Below, piece after piece: positions 34,188-46,325 of a DNA stretch of 64,000 nucleotides. How positions within the stretch are numbered: position 1 is the stretch's first letter; every line of letters starts with the position of its first letter. The notes under the pieces are model-generated. The model was not told where the DNA came from, did not search any database, and worked only from the letters and a program-made list of their open reading frames with translations. Position numbers and translations under genes: made by a program. This DNA is from Xestospongia bergquistia (lineage: Eukaryota; Porifera; Demospongiae; Haplosclerida; Petrosiidae): contig OZ014413.1 of assembly GCA_963965975.1 (NCBI GenBank), positions 7,137,501-7,201,500 on the forward strand, written 5' to 3'.

Positions 34188-36241
34188 TAATACTGATTCT
34201 CTATTAAAATGCATATATAGTATATCCCTGTATTATATTGTTTTAATGATTGACTAATAACATTGTGGAATTTAAAATGCTTTAATTTTTTGATACATAG
34301 AATATAATATATTAAGTGATTCTCATGTCTTTAAATCATATATTCCCTAATGGTACATGAAGGAGTAAAACTTTCACTTTTTTTAACCATTAAAGACTGT
34401 TGCTAAAGGCTATCATAATATGATAAGCAAATATAGTGCAATTGTACATGATTGGTAAAGGCGAAAAACAACATAGGTGTACATGTAAATTTATACTTTA
34501 AAAGTCAGTATTGTCATATGTAATACATTTCAATTACTTTAATTGGCTAATTATGAACATATGTAATTCTATACATACATTTAAAAATATTAAACTATCA
34601 GATTATCAAAGATATTAAAGCTACTTCTTCTAATCATTTATTTGCAATTCCATTACAATCTCTGTATTGATTATAAAGATACTTACTGACTGGTACCAAT
34701 ATATATAACTTCAGTTCTAGTGTTATTTTTCTCCTTTACCAAACATTGACACTAGTCTAATTCTGCTTAATTTGTTTAAAATATAGCCTCTAACAAAACT
34801 GTCTTTAATTCTTGAAACTGAACTGATTCTTTAAGGAGAAACACTTAGCATATTATATGCTGTAAAATCAAAGTTTAATAATTCCACAATGACAGTAGTC
34901 AATCTATGAGATATGATTTCTAGCAATGTGCATTTAAATGGATAGTAAGGGCCATAAGCAGCAATATATACTAAATAGGTGGGTTGGGTCACATGTATAT
35001 TGGATATGAAGTGTGTTTCCTGTGAGTCAAGTTCATCTGTTTGTTGATTAAATATTCACTAACCTTCAACATATGTAGTCAGATAATATAAATGCTAGTA
35101 GTTCTTTTACTATAATATTTTTTTATGTACTATGATTATTATATTGAAAAGTACTTTGTATATTCTGTTGTGCCACTAGAATTGTGTATAGTTTCAGCAT
35201 ATTTCCATATATATATATTATGAAATAATTAATATTACTTATGAATAACGTGAAACAATGAAGGAAACTGTGGAAAAGCTTGAAAATCACGCTCAGAAAG
35301 AAAATCTATTACTCACTAAAGATGCCTGTCTCAATATTTAAAACATGGATATTGAATATAGCAAACAGACCAGACCACAATTGTCAGCCTGAGCATAAGT
35401 AATAATTCCTTTTAGTGTATCAGTTGTTAATATAAATCTGATAACAGGTAAAAAGTTTTATTCTTGCAGAAAACATTCTATTAGCCTATGATTTAGGATT
35501 ATATTATTAAAGCCTTAACTAAGGGTTTATTCAGATGGTTAAGTATAAGAAACCAATATAGTTTCATAATAGATATATTAGCATAATTAATTATTGAGTG
35601 TACATATTAACAATTATGACTTCAATGATTTTATTGTACATTTTCAGCGTATCTTTCTAATTTTACTAGTCAACTGGAGGAGTATTGGTGACTCTAATAT
35701 TTAATATAGTTATTTCTACTTAATAATTTTGTAATTTGGATCATGAATGAATGAAAGCATAATCATTTCACAGCTAATGATATTAATAGAAAATTGACAA
35801 TAACTAAATGGACTTTTTGAAGAATTTCCAATTATAGAAAAGCTGTGTAACATTCTAAAATAATTTATCATTTTTCTATAAGAATTACAAAGTATATAGA
35901 CTTACTTTAAAAGTAAAAAAAAAAAAGAAACTATCATTTTCCAAGTTCTCCACTTCAAAAATATTTTTTAACATTGTTGTTAGTCTAACTAACTGTGATA
36001 ATGGCAAGTATGTTTTTGAATAAACCTCTAAGTTATTTTTAACTGTTATTTGAAAGCATTTTAGTGTTGATTGGGAATGACCGTCCATTCATTCAGGTTC
36101 ATCATATATATATGTAGTTATTATTATGTACCACTACTCTGATTAATAGTAGATGAAAGAGCAGTTTTTGCTTTTGTAAAATTGATCCTTCTGTGGTACT
36201 ATACCAGTTACATCAGTTATCAAACTACAAGATAAATAGAG
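34188..36241. other. Spacer between two transporter pseudogenes
   Basis: Matches 61282-63627 of the second block in the same order. It contains a short minus-strand beta-helix relic (35340-35450) and, at 35970-36060, the transporter proximal block. No gene seen. Confidence 0.6.
35340..35450 (-). pseudogene. Fragment of the beta-helix protein membrane domain
   Basis: Minus-strand pieces resemble LTTDTLKGIITYAQADNCGL and FNIHVLNIETGIF, the counterpart of TLNGIIFYAQAANCGL and IIHVLNLET in the intact proteins, with about 15-20 codons deleted between them. A longer version is at 62400-62600. Confidence 0.7.
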
Positions 36242-36810
36242 ATGAATTACCAGAACATTTGCATTAGTTCTAAAGGACTTTGAGGAATTTGAAACAAGTA
36301 TCCTCCTCTCAACTACTATTATAATATCAAGTCTTTTCATAAATATCATTGATCACTAACTCGTAACTCAAAACAACTCTTTTTACAAAGCAACAACGAC
36401 CTCTCATCTTTCTTACAAAAACACAAATGATAATCAAACTGAGCATGCTCACACATTAGAATAACCACACAATATGAATAACCATAAGATACATACACAA
36501 ATCTAATCAATTACACTATTCATATGTCATATTTGCTGCAGTCAGTCTTCACTTTCTATTTTATCCTCGTCTTGGTTTGTTAGGTGAGAAATGGATGAGA
36601 TATAAAGCTTTACTGGTTGGAATAATATTAATATTTGTTGGATTCATAATTATTATTATTACAAGACTTGACCTATGTAAAGAGAGATATGGAGGACCAT
36701 TTACTACTGTACAAGTAGAAGATGTCAAAAGCTTTTTATACATACTTAGTATTGTTGTAGGGACATTTGGATATGAATTCATTGACACTAAATTGAAAAT
36801 CTCTGAACCA
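36242..36810 (+). pseudogene. POT-like transporter with insertion and internal deletion
   Basis: Starts MNYQNICISSKGL then stops (TGA). A 160-bp insertion follows at about 36359-36518. After it SYVIFAAVSLHFLFYPRLGL and the KWMRYKALLVG loop are readable. Codons for the end of helix 3 are then joined directly to RLDLCKERYGGPFTTVQVED, deleting roughly 430 bp of the ancestral gene. Homology stops after FIDTKLKIS (about 36807). The open frame 36577-37017 (146 codons) is this joined piece plus unrelated sequence; it would have few helices and is not a credible transporter. Confidence 0.85.
36359..36518. mobile_element. Small insertion with 5-bp direct repeat
   Basis: The transporter sequence gatcactattcatatg is interrupted. 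CACTA occurs at both ends (36354-36358 and 36514-36518), consistent with a 5-bp target-site duplication around a 155-bp insert. I see no inverted ends. Confidence 0.45.
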
Positions 36811-36994
36811 GCTGGCCCTTTTTCATTTCATAATCAGTCCTCTATATTCTTCCCATCCATTAAATCTGAATCCATCCTTCTCCAGATTTTCTGCTACTTT
36901 CAACTATTTTATTCTCATTACGAATCTAGTATTGTTATTGATGCTCTTTATATTAGCTTGCTATTGAGTGTCTTTTGTGTTTTAATAAAAAAAT

Positions 36995-37423
36995 ACAGAG
37001 GTGAACTATTAAGGTAGTCAGTGATTGTAGAATCTTGTATTGTAGTAAGATATGTACCAGAATTCTTGATCACCAAATGTTTAAGAGTCACTTGAGAGTA
37101 GAAGAACATTAGACCTGGTCTTGGGCATTGAAATATCTGCAGTGTGTCACATGTTGTATTTGTCAATTGTGTGCAAGAATCACTGCATATTTCAATTATG
37201 CCTCTTTCCTGAGCTGCCACTTGACAGATTTCACCAGAGGAAATAGTGAAGTTGACGGAACTGTTCAACAAGAACACAAGATATTGAGAGGACAATGTTT
37301 TGTTACACATGCACTGCTGTAATTTAGAGAATGAATTAACTAGAAAGATATGATTACTATTTCCACTACATGGCATTAAGAAAAGAGAATTGACAAAATA
37401 TAAAAGAATATCTGTAACATGAC
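36995..37423 (-). pseudogene. N-terminal relic of a beta-helix surface protein
   Basis: From the ATG at about 37421 the start MLQIFFYILSILFS matches the signal peptide of the intact genes, then a 4-bp deletion gives a stop. A downstream open frame from 37376 continues with PCSGNSNHIFLVNS and about 115 family codons through LKHLVIKNSGTYLTTIQDS, ending at about 36995 where unrelated DNA is joined. Only the first tenth of the protein remains. The upstream leader (ctttaagtttcgatcgtttc) and an altered TATA-like region are kept. It converges on the transporter pseudogene at 36242. Confidence 0.88.
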
Positions 37424-38279
37424 AATGTAGCTTTAAGTTTCGATCGTTTCTAGAGTTTGTCTGTCTGTCTCTATAATTATATATTCGTTAGTGCTTTCTA
37501 AACAAAACCATATTTATTGAGCCATCCCATTACCAAACACTGTAGATTGTGTTAAGTCTTATGTTTAATGATAATACGATGAAAAAGTTAATTTGGTGAT
37601 ATTTGCTAAATCATTTCCAGTAAATAACTGCTAAAATCTATTGAATTGTACATGTTTCCTTCCTGGCTCCCATTTAAAAATAATTGTTGATGAATAAAAA
37701 ATAATGGATATAATTGGATATAATATAGTGACCTACTCAACAAAAATACTACAATATATTTCAAAGAATTAGGTCTCACATCTCAACTTTACAATGACAT
37801 TTATTTTAATTTAAAACAGCTACATCAGCACTTACATAAAAAATTAAACATTTAAAAATTGTGTCACATTAAATACTATTCATTACTTTAATTAATGAAA
37901 CTGAAACTAAGTTTAAATAATTAAGTGGAAAGTTTCTAGTATAAATGGTGATTATGTCAAAATTGAATAGTCCATGCTTCCTTATTGACTCTCAGTCAAA
38001 ATTAAATGTTATTAAATAGCAATTGATTTACTTAATTGGATAATGTATAGTCATAATGTATAATGATGCTAATTTAACTATGTTCTTACTGAACAACTTA
38101 TCAAAATTAAAGTCAACAGCAGTTAAACATATATAAGACAACCAAAATGGATTTTAATTTAATTATAATTAACACAGACCAGTAATAATTACAATAACAA
38201 CAAAATACAATATAAAGAAGCAGAGTGCAGGGCACTGGTGATTGAATATTCAAAAACATTTTGATGTTTTAGTTTAAGT
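37424..38279. other. Intergenic, no gene seen
   Basis: AT-rich DNA. About 37700-38170 matches 1540-2470 in the old cluster copy at the window start. Confidence 0.6.
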
Positions 38280-38600
38280 TCAATATTGTTTCCTGAAATT
38301 ATCACATTAGGATTCATTAGCATCTTGTAATGGTAAATGATGAGATCTTTGGTTACCAATTGTGTAATTGTGATTACAATGTGACAAACGTTGATAGATT
38401 TTTGTACAAATGTCATCAACTTTTCTTCTATTCTCTTTAGTTGTCCAGTAATCAACACCAAATAATAGACCAGTACAACAAAAATAATTAATGATGTGTA
38501 TTCATTTAAAGAAATGTGACATATTATTCCAATGTATCTGTTATAAAGTGTTACTATATATAAAGCTATTATGTTACGTGAATGACACACTATGCATAAT
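38280..38600 (-). pseudogene. C-terminal relic of the divergent beta-helix subfamily, first of three
   Basis: The minus-strand open piece has VVLVYYLVLITGQLKRIEEK and a continuation resembling the cytosolic tail of the pseudogene at 39240 (VLVYHILFITGQLKKVQRKV). Only the last helix and tail remain. Confidence 0.65.
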
Positions 38601-38639
38601 TATGACAGATGGATAAGACATTGGTCAGCATGAATAGAC

Positions 38640-38830
38640 ATTAACATAAAGAGTATTTAATATAGCATATTCTTTGTCATAAAAGGAATCATTAGTAACT
38701 TGTAATAGAAAACAGGTTCTTTAGTTAGCATGATTGCTATAATTATGTTTTTTCATAATATAAACCAACTGATACTTGTATAAATGTTATTTGCTTTTCT
38801 TTGTACTTTCTTATTTTGTTATGCAATAAA
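38640..38830 (-). pseudogene. C-terminal relic, second of three
   Basis: A more decayed repeat of the same tail: minus-strand bases around 38700-38680 mirror the DANDSFYNS codons of the pseudogene at 39240. The frame is broken. Confidence 0.5.
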
Positions 38831-39239
38831 TAGCTTTTTATCAATTCATATTTATCTAATAATGCATTCCTCCATCTAATCTACATAACAATAGTAAAGT
38901 TATTACTGGACTGGTGGTAATTGCAACATATGAATGTTTTTAGGTTTAATTTATTGCATTGTACATTGTATATTTTTACTTAATTACTTTTAAGATATGC
39001 CTTGGTTCTTGAATTGACTAAAAATACCTCCTCAAATTTCAATATCATTTGAAAAATAACTGATGTGGATAATACTCAATATCATATAATAAACTAAGGC
39101 ACTCATAATACAATACTGATAATTGTGCTTTACAAATAGCAAGTATTATATGCAAAAACAAAAGTACAGTATCAAATATTGTATTTTTAAAGAACAGACA
39201 TTCGAACTACATTGCACACAATAAAAGCAAAGCTACTTA
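38831..39239. other. Intergenic, no gene seen
   Basis: AT-rich spacer without a credible open frame. Confidence 0.6.
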
Positions 39240-40267
39240 TTAAGATGAACCCAACATTGGGTCTCTGAAGTTATGACATGAGTTATAAAAAGAATCATTA
39301 GCATCTTGCAATGGTAAACGATGAGACATACGGTTACCATAATTGTTTAAGTTATGATTGTTGTGTGACAAATACTGACTGATTATTGTGCAAATCTCAT
39401 TTACTTTTCTTTGTACTTTCTTTAGTTGTCCTGTAATGAAAAGGATATGATAGACCAGTACCATAAACAGAGTCATAAAAAAGAAGAGTATAGCAATATT
39501 GAACACTATTTCTTCCATATCTCTCAGATACCATGTTGTGATATATACAATTACAAAGTTAAAAAGAATCCAACATTCTAACAGGTTAATAAAGTTACTC
39601 TTATATGGTCTAAGGATAGCTTGGCCAATTATGAATAAGAACAATATTGAGGCAATAGCTATAAAGATAACTTGAGCATAAGGTCCAATACTGTACAATA
39701 TGTACATCACAATGAGAAGTAAGAGACGAGCTACAAACCAGTACTCCTTATTGTTTTTATATGGAGCATGAATTGCTTCAAGTATTGGTCTTGTGTATTC
39801 ATTGGCACATGTCCAATGTCTGAGAGGTTTATTGAAGAGGAGAAGGAGAACATAGGGTAATAGGAGAAGGAAGACAACCAATGATGTAATTATTATGAGA
39901 GTAATATGTCCTTTACTACCATATTTCACAGACCCATCCCAATACCATACATGATATATCTGTTCTGAAGTAAAGACTTTAGCGGGTGTAAAGGTATTAA
40001 TAATTGAACCTAATGGTCTTCCAAAAGAGAGATGTACAACAGTAACTAGGACTTGAACTGAGGAATGAGCTATTTTGTTAGAAAGCCTTACAGAAAATGA
40101 CTGAGAATAATGAGAACAACAACTATTGTCAGGAGATAGAGTGGAAAGAGTAAACTGAGACCAGCTTTCCATAACTCAGTAATTCCGTTGTAAAAACACA
40201 GAGGAAATCCAAGTCCAAGATTTAGAACTGAAAGTAAAACAATTGAGAACTCTCTCACTACTCCCAT
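39240..40267 (-). pseudogene. Membrane-domain-only beta-helix relative, one frameshift
   Basis: The minus strand from ATG 40267 reads MGVVREFSIVLLSVLNLGLG and FPLCFYNGITELWK, then LFPLYLLTIVVVLIILSHF. One base is missing after this, in a T-run around 40110. The rest is open for about 275 codons: VRLSNKIAHSSVQVLVTVV, then KGHITLIIITSLVVFLLLLP, ILEAIHAPYKNNKEYWFVAR, four further helices and a tail ending RDPMLGSS. It lacks the ectodomain and collar. Compared with the intact proteins its last helices differ strongly (ILRPYKSNFINLLECWILFN), so it represents a second subfamily, also seen at 2565-3285. Because only one base is missing, it could be a recent pseudogene or an assembly error. Confidence 0.75.
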
Positions 40268-40339
40268 TTTCGCATCGCAAGGAGAACATATATATAACCA
40301 TTTAAAATGAACTATAATCAGATATAATCACATTACCTT

Positions 40340-40676
40340 TCTATATAATGGCTGTTCGTTAGTTTGTGGCTGGTTTTAGCATTTTTTTATTTCAATTCAT
40401 GAGTTTAAAATTTATTCTAGCTCAAGGTCCTCATACTATGCAAGGTTGTTAATTGGAATATGGTACATAAGAAAAGTGTTATTGCGTACAACTAACTATG
40501 GCAAGCTCACCATTAGGATGCAGTTGGTAGTATTATGCTATTAAGACAGGTGTTGTTTTCATTATAGTAATTGTTTACACTATTGCTGCATATAAATACA
40601 AATATAAACAACATAATGAACTATCTGATGTTAATGAAAGAGTTATCATTACAGAATATACTGAAAGACAACTACT
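40340..40676 (+). pseudogene. 3' relic of a POT-like transporter
   Basis: Begins at the LTLPFYIMAV codons, contains a stop in place of Gln, a lost base at CAAGG-TTGTT, and a stop in place of the Trp codon before the last helix. It then reads VVFIIVIVYTIAAYKYKYK, and ends at TEYTERQLL. The 5' three quarters is absent. The same arrangement beside a beta-helix relic occurs at 3297. Confidence 0.88.
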
Positions 40677-40766
40677 GTTTCCTTATAGGAAGAATAATGC
40701 AGTGTCCATTATTAATTTGCAAATTACAATAACTAATAATTATAATAATACATTATCAATATCATT

Positions 40767-40815
<49 letters not shown>

Positions 40816-42529
40816 TATATATTTATACAATTAATAAAAAATCCAAAGAAGAAACACAGAATAGGAATTTATTGTCAAGAAAAAGAAAAAAGGTAGAAAA
40901 TTATAAGTCAGAAAAGCATGATGAGTTACCATTGCAAAGTTCTGTGTATAGCAAGTAGGTGCTTAAATAAGCTTAATAACTTAATTATGGAGTCACTTTG
41001 AAAGTATTATAATGCATATCTGTAGAGACAATTGATATAGATATTTTAACCTCATTTGGTGACAGATGACCAAATATCTTCTTTTTTTCAAATACTTTAA
41101 TCTGTTAGTACATCATTCCAAATAATTTATTATCATGCTTATTTCTTTATCTAATATCTATCTTTTAATTTATCTGTCATGGACTGTTTACAAATTAATT
41201 TTGTTTATTTAACTTACTGTTAATTGTATCTCTGTTAATGCGTTCATCCTTCTATCAATACTATCAATCTATCTATCTATCTATCTATTGATCAATCTAT
41301 CCATCAATCTATCCATCTGTCTATCCATCCATCTATCTATCAAGCTATCTATCTATTCATCAATCAAGCTAGATGTCTCAATAATGAATCTAATATTACC
41401 TTTTGACATGGTGCATTTTTAAAAGATATATTAAAAATATATCAAAAGATGATTAGACGGAACCACACTTGTGTAAAGTTATAATCTAGCAAGCTAAGAT
41501 CTATAAGTTAATCAATTTATAATTAATTATCCTACAACATTTCCTGTCAAATATTATAACATTGCTTAATTAGTGTTAACATGGCAGGTAGATATAAAAA
41601 TATATATAACGATCGATGGATGGATTAACAGAATACAACTTGCTATAGTTGACATTGAGGAAGAAGTTAAGACTAGTCAGTTATCAAATGGAAGCCACAA
41701 TAGACAGAGGAAGAGTCTAATCCTTCCACTACTGTGATCACTCCAAACATAACCACAGTTGTTAGAGAAGAAACAACAGGATTAATTAAAAATTTCCCAT
41801 AGTAACCCATCAAATGAGTCACTTTGAACCATTAAAAGTTCAGAGCCATGTACAGTAATGGAGACAATTGATGAAGGAAGTTTCTCATTTTACCAAGTTG
41901 AGTTAGTTTCAATACATTGTACTAATAAAATGTAAGTAATTAGTGAGAATAAATTTATGTTACAGTTATAACTTCAAAGATTTTTTAGTATATCTTTGAC
42001 TAGTGGTACTAAAGATATACTAAAAATGAATATTAGAGTCAACAACACCCGGGGGGTGTTGTTGACTCTAATAATTATTTATAATTATTTCTAGTTTGAC
42101 TGGTTATGTAATTATTATTCATGTTAATATATCATACATTTTTCAATGGATTTTACTTTGTTCCTACATATATAGTCATTACAATTGATCATTAACAGGT
42201 TTGAACAGAGTCCATGCAATTACTGTATTAATACTATCTAATAATAGCACTAACATTTCTAGATTATACTCTCACTAATACGTGATCCAAAACTATAAAT
42301 CCTTCCTGAGTTGAATGTGTTATATATTTTTTCAAGAACCATCTATTTTTAAAAGAATTTCTATAGAAAAGCGTTATAGCGTTTTAAGAATAATTTATCA
42401 TTTTTTCTAAAACATTTTCAAAAGCTCTGCTCAATATAATTTTAGTGTTGAAGAAAAAAGTAGAAATAAAAACAATTTCACAATCTACAAAGTTAAGTTG
42501 GCCACTTCGAAAATACTTTTTAACGTTAT
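40677..42529. other. Spacer before the second large block
   Basis: Contains an AT microsatellite (40773-40810) and a tetranucleotide tract (about 41264-41366). 41338 is the left edge of the duplicated block whose first copy starts at 17880. No gene seen. Confidence 0.65.
41986..42072. promoter_or_regulatory. Twin perfect hairpins upstream of the transporter at 42810
   Basis: Hairpin 1, 41986-42022: perfect 12-bp arms (tagtatatcttt) and a 13-base loop. Hairpin 2, 42032-42072: perfect 19-bp arms with a GGG loop. Each has one mismatch in the copy at 18487-18573. Other transporter copies keep only weak versions (around 35670-35700, 57805-57840 and 62795-62830). Confidence 0.8.
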
Positions 42530-42780
42530 TGTTAGTCTTGTTAACTGTGCTAATGGTAAGTAGGTTTTAAATAAGCCTCTAGTCATTTTTAACAGTTATT
42601 TGAAAGCATATTAGTGTAATAGATTGAAAGTTACAGTTATTCCATTCAGTTTGATCGTATCCATATATATATATATATATATATAATTACCTTCTTAATA
42701 GTAGGAATACATGAGTTGTTTTTCAACTCTAGCTCTATTTTTTTAAAAACTGATTTTTCTGTGGTACTATACCAATCGAC
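42530..42780 (+). promoter_or_regulatory. Proximal block of the transporter at 42810
   Basis: Same elements as 19031-19265, with an AT microsatellite at 42662-42685 and TGTGGTACTATACC at about 42759. Confidence 0.55.
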
Positions 42781-42809
42781 TCACTTATTAAACTACAAGA
42801 TAAACAGAG

Positions 42810-44479
42810 ATGAGCTACAAGAACGTTTGTGTTAGTTCTAAAGGAGCTCTTGTGGTATTGGCAACAAGTATCTTACTAACAACTATTACTCTTATATCAG
42901 GAGGACTTTCCACAACTTTTGTTGATAATTACTCATATGTCATATTTGCTGGAATCAGTTTCCACTTTCTCTTTTATCCTCTTCTTGGTTTGTTAGGTGA
43001 GAAATGGACGAGATATAAAGTTTTACAGGTTGGAATAATATTAATATTTGTTGGTTTCTTAATTGGAATTGTTACATTTGTGATTCTGTATTTTGTACAA
43101 CTAAATAGAATTGCTCTAGTTGGTCTATGTTTAGTTGTAAGTTTTCCATTCTTTTTTGGATATGGTATATTTGAAGCTAATATAATCCAATTTGGTACTG
43201 ATCAACTTCAGTTTGCATCATCTCAAGAGTTAAGTAGTTTTGTTTATTGGGTCTTATACATGAATTATTTTTTGCTTGCTTTTATTTTATTAATAGCATC
43301 AACTATTACAGCTATTTTACATAAAAATACATATTATTTTACTTTCGCTTTCATTTTTGGTTCTGGTGTGCTTATTTTTATGATTGCAGTTTTGCTTTTT
43401 CGTTGTTGCAAACATCACTTAGTTATTGAGCCAGCTCAACACAACAATCCTATCAAACTAATCTGGAGAGTAATGATGTATGCTTGGACTCACAAAGAAC
43501 CAGTGAGACGTAGTGCCTTTACATATGGAGAGTCTCCTCCCTCAAGGCTTGATCTATGTAAAGAGAGATATGGAGGACCATTTACTACTGTACAAGTAGA
43601 GGATGTCAAAAGCTTTTTATACATACTTAGTATTGTTTTAGGGACATTTGGATATGGATTTCTTGACACTAAATCGAAAATCTCTGATCAATATTTAGTT
43701 CTTTTACAAAAAGATAGTCCAAATAGTTTCACAGAAAATCTCTTACTGACATATCCTCTAACAGTTCCATATCTTTTCGTCTCATTTGCTGTTCCTATTC
43801 ATCAATTCATAATAGTTCCTTTCTTCTCAAATTGCATTCCTAGTATGTTGAAACGTATATGGATTGGATTAGCAGCATTATTAGTAGAGTCAATTATGAC
43901 AACTGTTATAAGCTATTTCATGACTAGAGATATCAGAAATGATTTAATTATCAATGATTTGTGTTTGACATTTGTCAACAACATAACCTTTCAAAATGAA
44001 CTACAATCAGATGTTATCACTTTACCTTTCCATATCATGGCTGCTCCTCAGTTTTTGCTGGTGTCAGTATTTTTCTGGTTCAATTTGTGAGTTTTGAGTT
44101 TATTCTAGCTCAAGGTCCTCGTACTATGCAAGGATTGTTAATAGGAATATGGTTCATGTGCAATTGTATTTATTGTGTACACTTAACTATGGCAAGCTCA
44201 CCATTAGGATGCAGTTGGGAGTATTATGCTGTTAAGACAGGTGTTGTTTTCATTTCGGTTATTATTTTCACTATTGCTGCATATAAATACAAGTATAGAC
44301 AACGTAATGAACTATCTGATGTTAATGAGAGATTGATCATTACAGAATATACTGAAAGACAACTAGTACAGGAATATGGCGGCATAAGTGCAGAATATAC
44401 TAAACGACAATCAATGCACAAAGAAGGTGAAGATGATAATGACAGTGACACAACTGCAGGTGATGCTAATTCTATTTAA
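42810..44479 (+). pseudogene. POT/SLC15-like transporter, full length but for one frameshift
   Basis: Closest relative of the copy at 19298. The first 415 or so codons are open and carry all the family motifs: LGEKWTRYKVLQVG, FGYGIFEANIIQFGTDQLQ and SRLDLCKERYGGPFTTVQVE. In the T-run after CCTCAG (44048-44056) one T is missing relative to 19298 and 31348, so the frame leaves the family and stops at 44088-44090. The second frame resumes with FEFILAQGPRTMQGLLIGIW and keeps the complete acidic tail, EDDNDSDTTAGDANSI, to 44479. It is either a very young pseudogene or a sequencing/assembly error in a homopolymer. Regulatory DNA upstream is intact and its hairpins are perfect. Confidence 0.85.
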
Positions 44480-46325
44480 GGCATTCTTGGCTTTCATGCA
44501 TAATGACTTATTTAGATGTAATGCCATATAATATAATAATTCTATATCTACAAATGATTTGAATTTTTTTATGCATATTATAATTACTAAAATAATAATT
44601 TTATGTATACTTTAATTATCTATGTACATATAGATAGTGAGTATAATTTGTTTATATACAGTTGATTCATATAATTTTTTATAATTTTTGATTAATTTTG
44701 TCACATATCAAGATGCCTATAGCATTGTTGTAAAAGGAATCTGCATCCCTATATTTAATTAAGTCCATTAAAATAATATATTTATAGCATTTTCATGCAT
44801 ATGATATATTTGGTCTTGACATATTTCATGTTTACTTTACAACTGGGCCTATAATGACCAAACATGTATTAAATAGTACAGACTTTATCTGTAGCACTAG
44901 TAGGTGATATATGAATGAGATACAAGGTTTATATCATAGGTTTATTAATGCATTTCATGTACAATTATGTTAGAATTTCAGCAAAACTATAAGACAGCTT
45001 TTTAAATGATAAACAGTACCGTTAAAATAAATCGTTTAAATATTTACACCTGTGATCTAGTTCATTTTACAACTCCAAGGTTTAAAAGTCTTCTTTTTCA
45101 GATACAGTTAGTTCTATATCAATAGCATGGATGTTCAGGTCTGAATTTATACGATCCTATAAAAGGACCCTTCCATTTTCTTGGCTTTTACCTTAATAAC
45201 TTGAATATGTAATCAACAGTACAGACTTTATCTTTAGCAATTACCTGAAGAGTTACTTTGCAAACTAGCTCTAGTGATAAGCAGATTGCAAAAAAGTCAT
45301 AGTCATTTGAAATTCTTTGAACTCTGCAATGAAAAGAGAGGAAAGTCATCATCTAACAAAATAGCATGTACATGTAAATAGGAAGAGAAAGTAAGAGTTC
45401 ACTGTTCAGTAAAAAAACGAATTACAATGCAAACACTTAAAAATATTTCTCCATAATGTGTTTTATTTAACAATGAACTAAAAAGGTACATATCAGCCAG
45501 CTTGTCTCATTACTTCTACTAGTACTTTCTGTATGTCCTCACCCTGTGTGGTTCTGAGAATAATCCTATTCTTTGGGAAAGACTTTGTGGTAGCCATTTT
45601 GTAGACAAAGGTATAGTTCATGTAATGTGAGAGTTATCTAAGAACAGCCTTGAACTCTTAATGCATACAGAGATAATTTTAATAAGCCTCTCCCTATAAT
45701 AACTAGTTCTGGCGGGAAAATTAATACCAATTTTATTTGTTATTCCTAAGTAGCTTTTTCAATTAAGATCAAAAAGTCCTACTGTCTCTTATAGCCGTAA
45801 CAAGTGAAAGGAGATGTTGTTACATCAAAGACGAAGATGAAAGGTTCCTTATGAAGACCTCTATCCTATGACTATATAACTTTACATACACCCACTAACT
45901 CAAGTTATGACCAGACAAAGAGGTAAGAATAGGATATGTAGGAATATAGAGAGATAGTGAGAGCTAGAGATGAATGGTTAGGATCGATGGCCACATAAAT
46001 AGACTGTTTGAATAGAATTAGTCCAAGACCAAGGAAACTACGGATTTTAAAACTTAAATCTTCACTGTGAAGCCTGAGTGAGCATATGTGAGAGCTTTAT
46101 TAGACTTGCTGCTTTCTAAATTGTGTAGTGTCCATTTGGTCCATGACTCTAACTGATTTAACAAATCTAACACATGTACAAGGAACTAGTGAGTAACTGG
46201 GAAGGCACAGCAAGTATCTAAAATATAGTTATCTATATCTGATCAATCAGATATCTTGATTTAATAATTAGAATGTATGTATAATCTTATAGATATCTAG
46301 TCAGTTTTGGAATAAAACTTGCTAT
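44480..46325. other. Spacer 3' of the transporter, copy B
   Basis: Collinear with 20969-22545. A roughly 240-bp piece at 45656-45898 is present only here. No gene seen. Confidence 0.65.
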
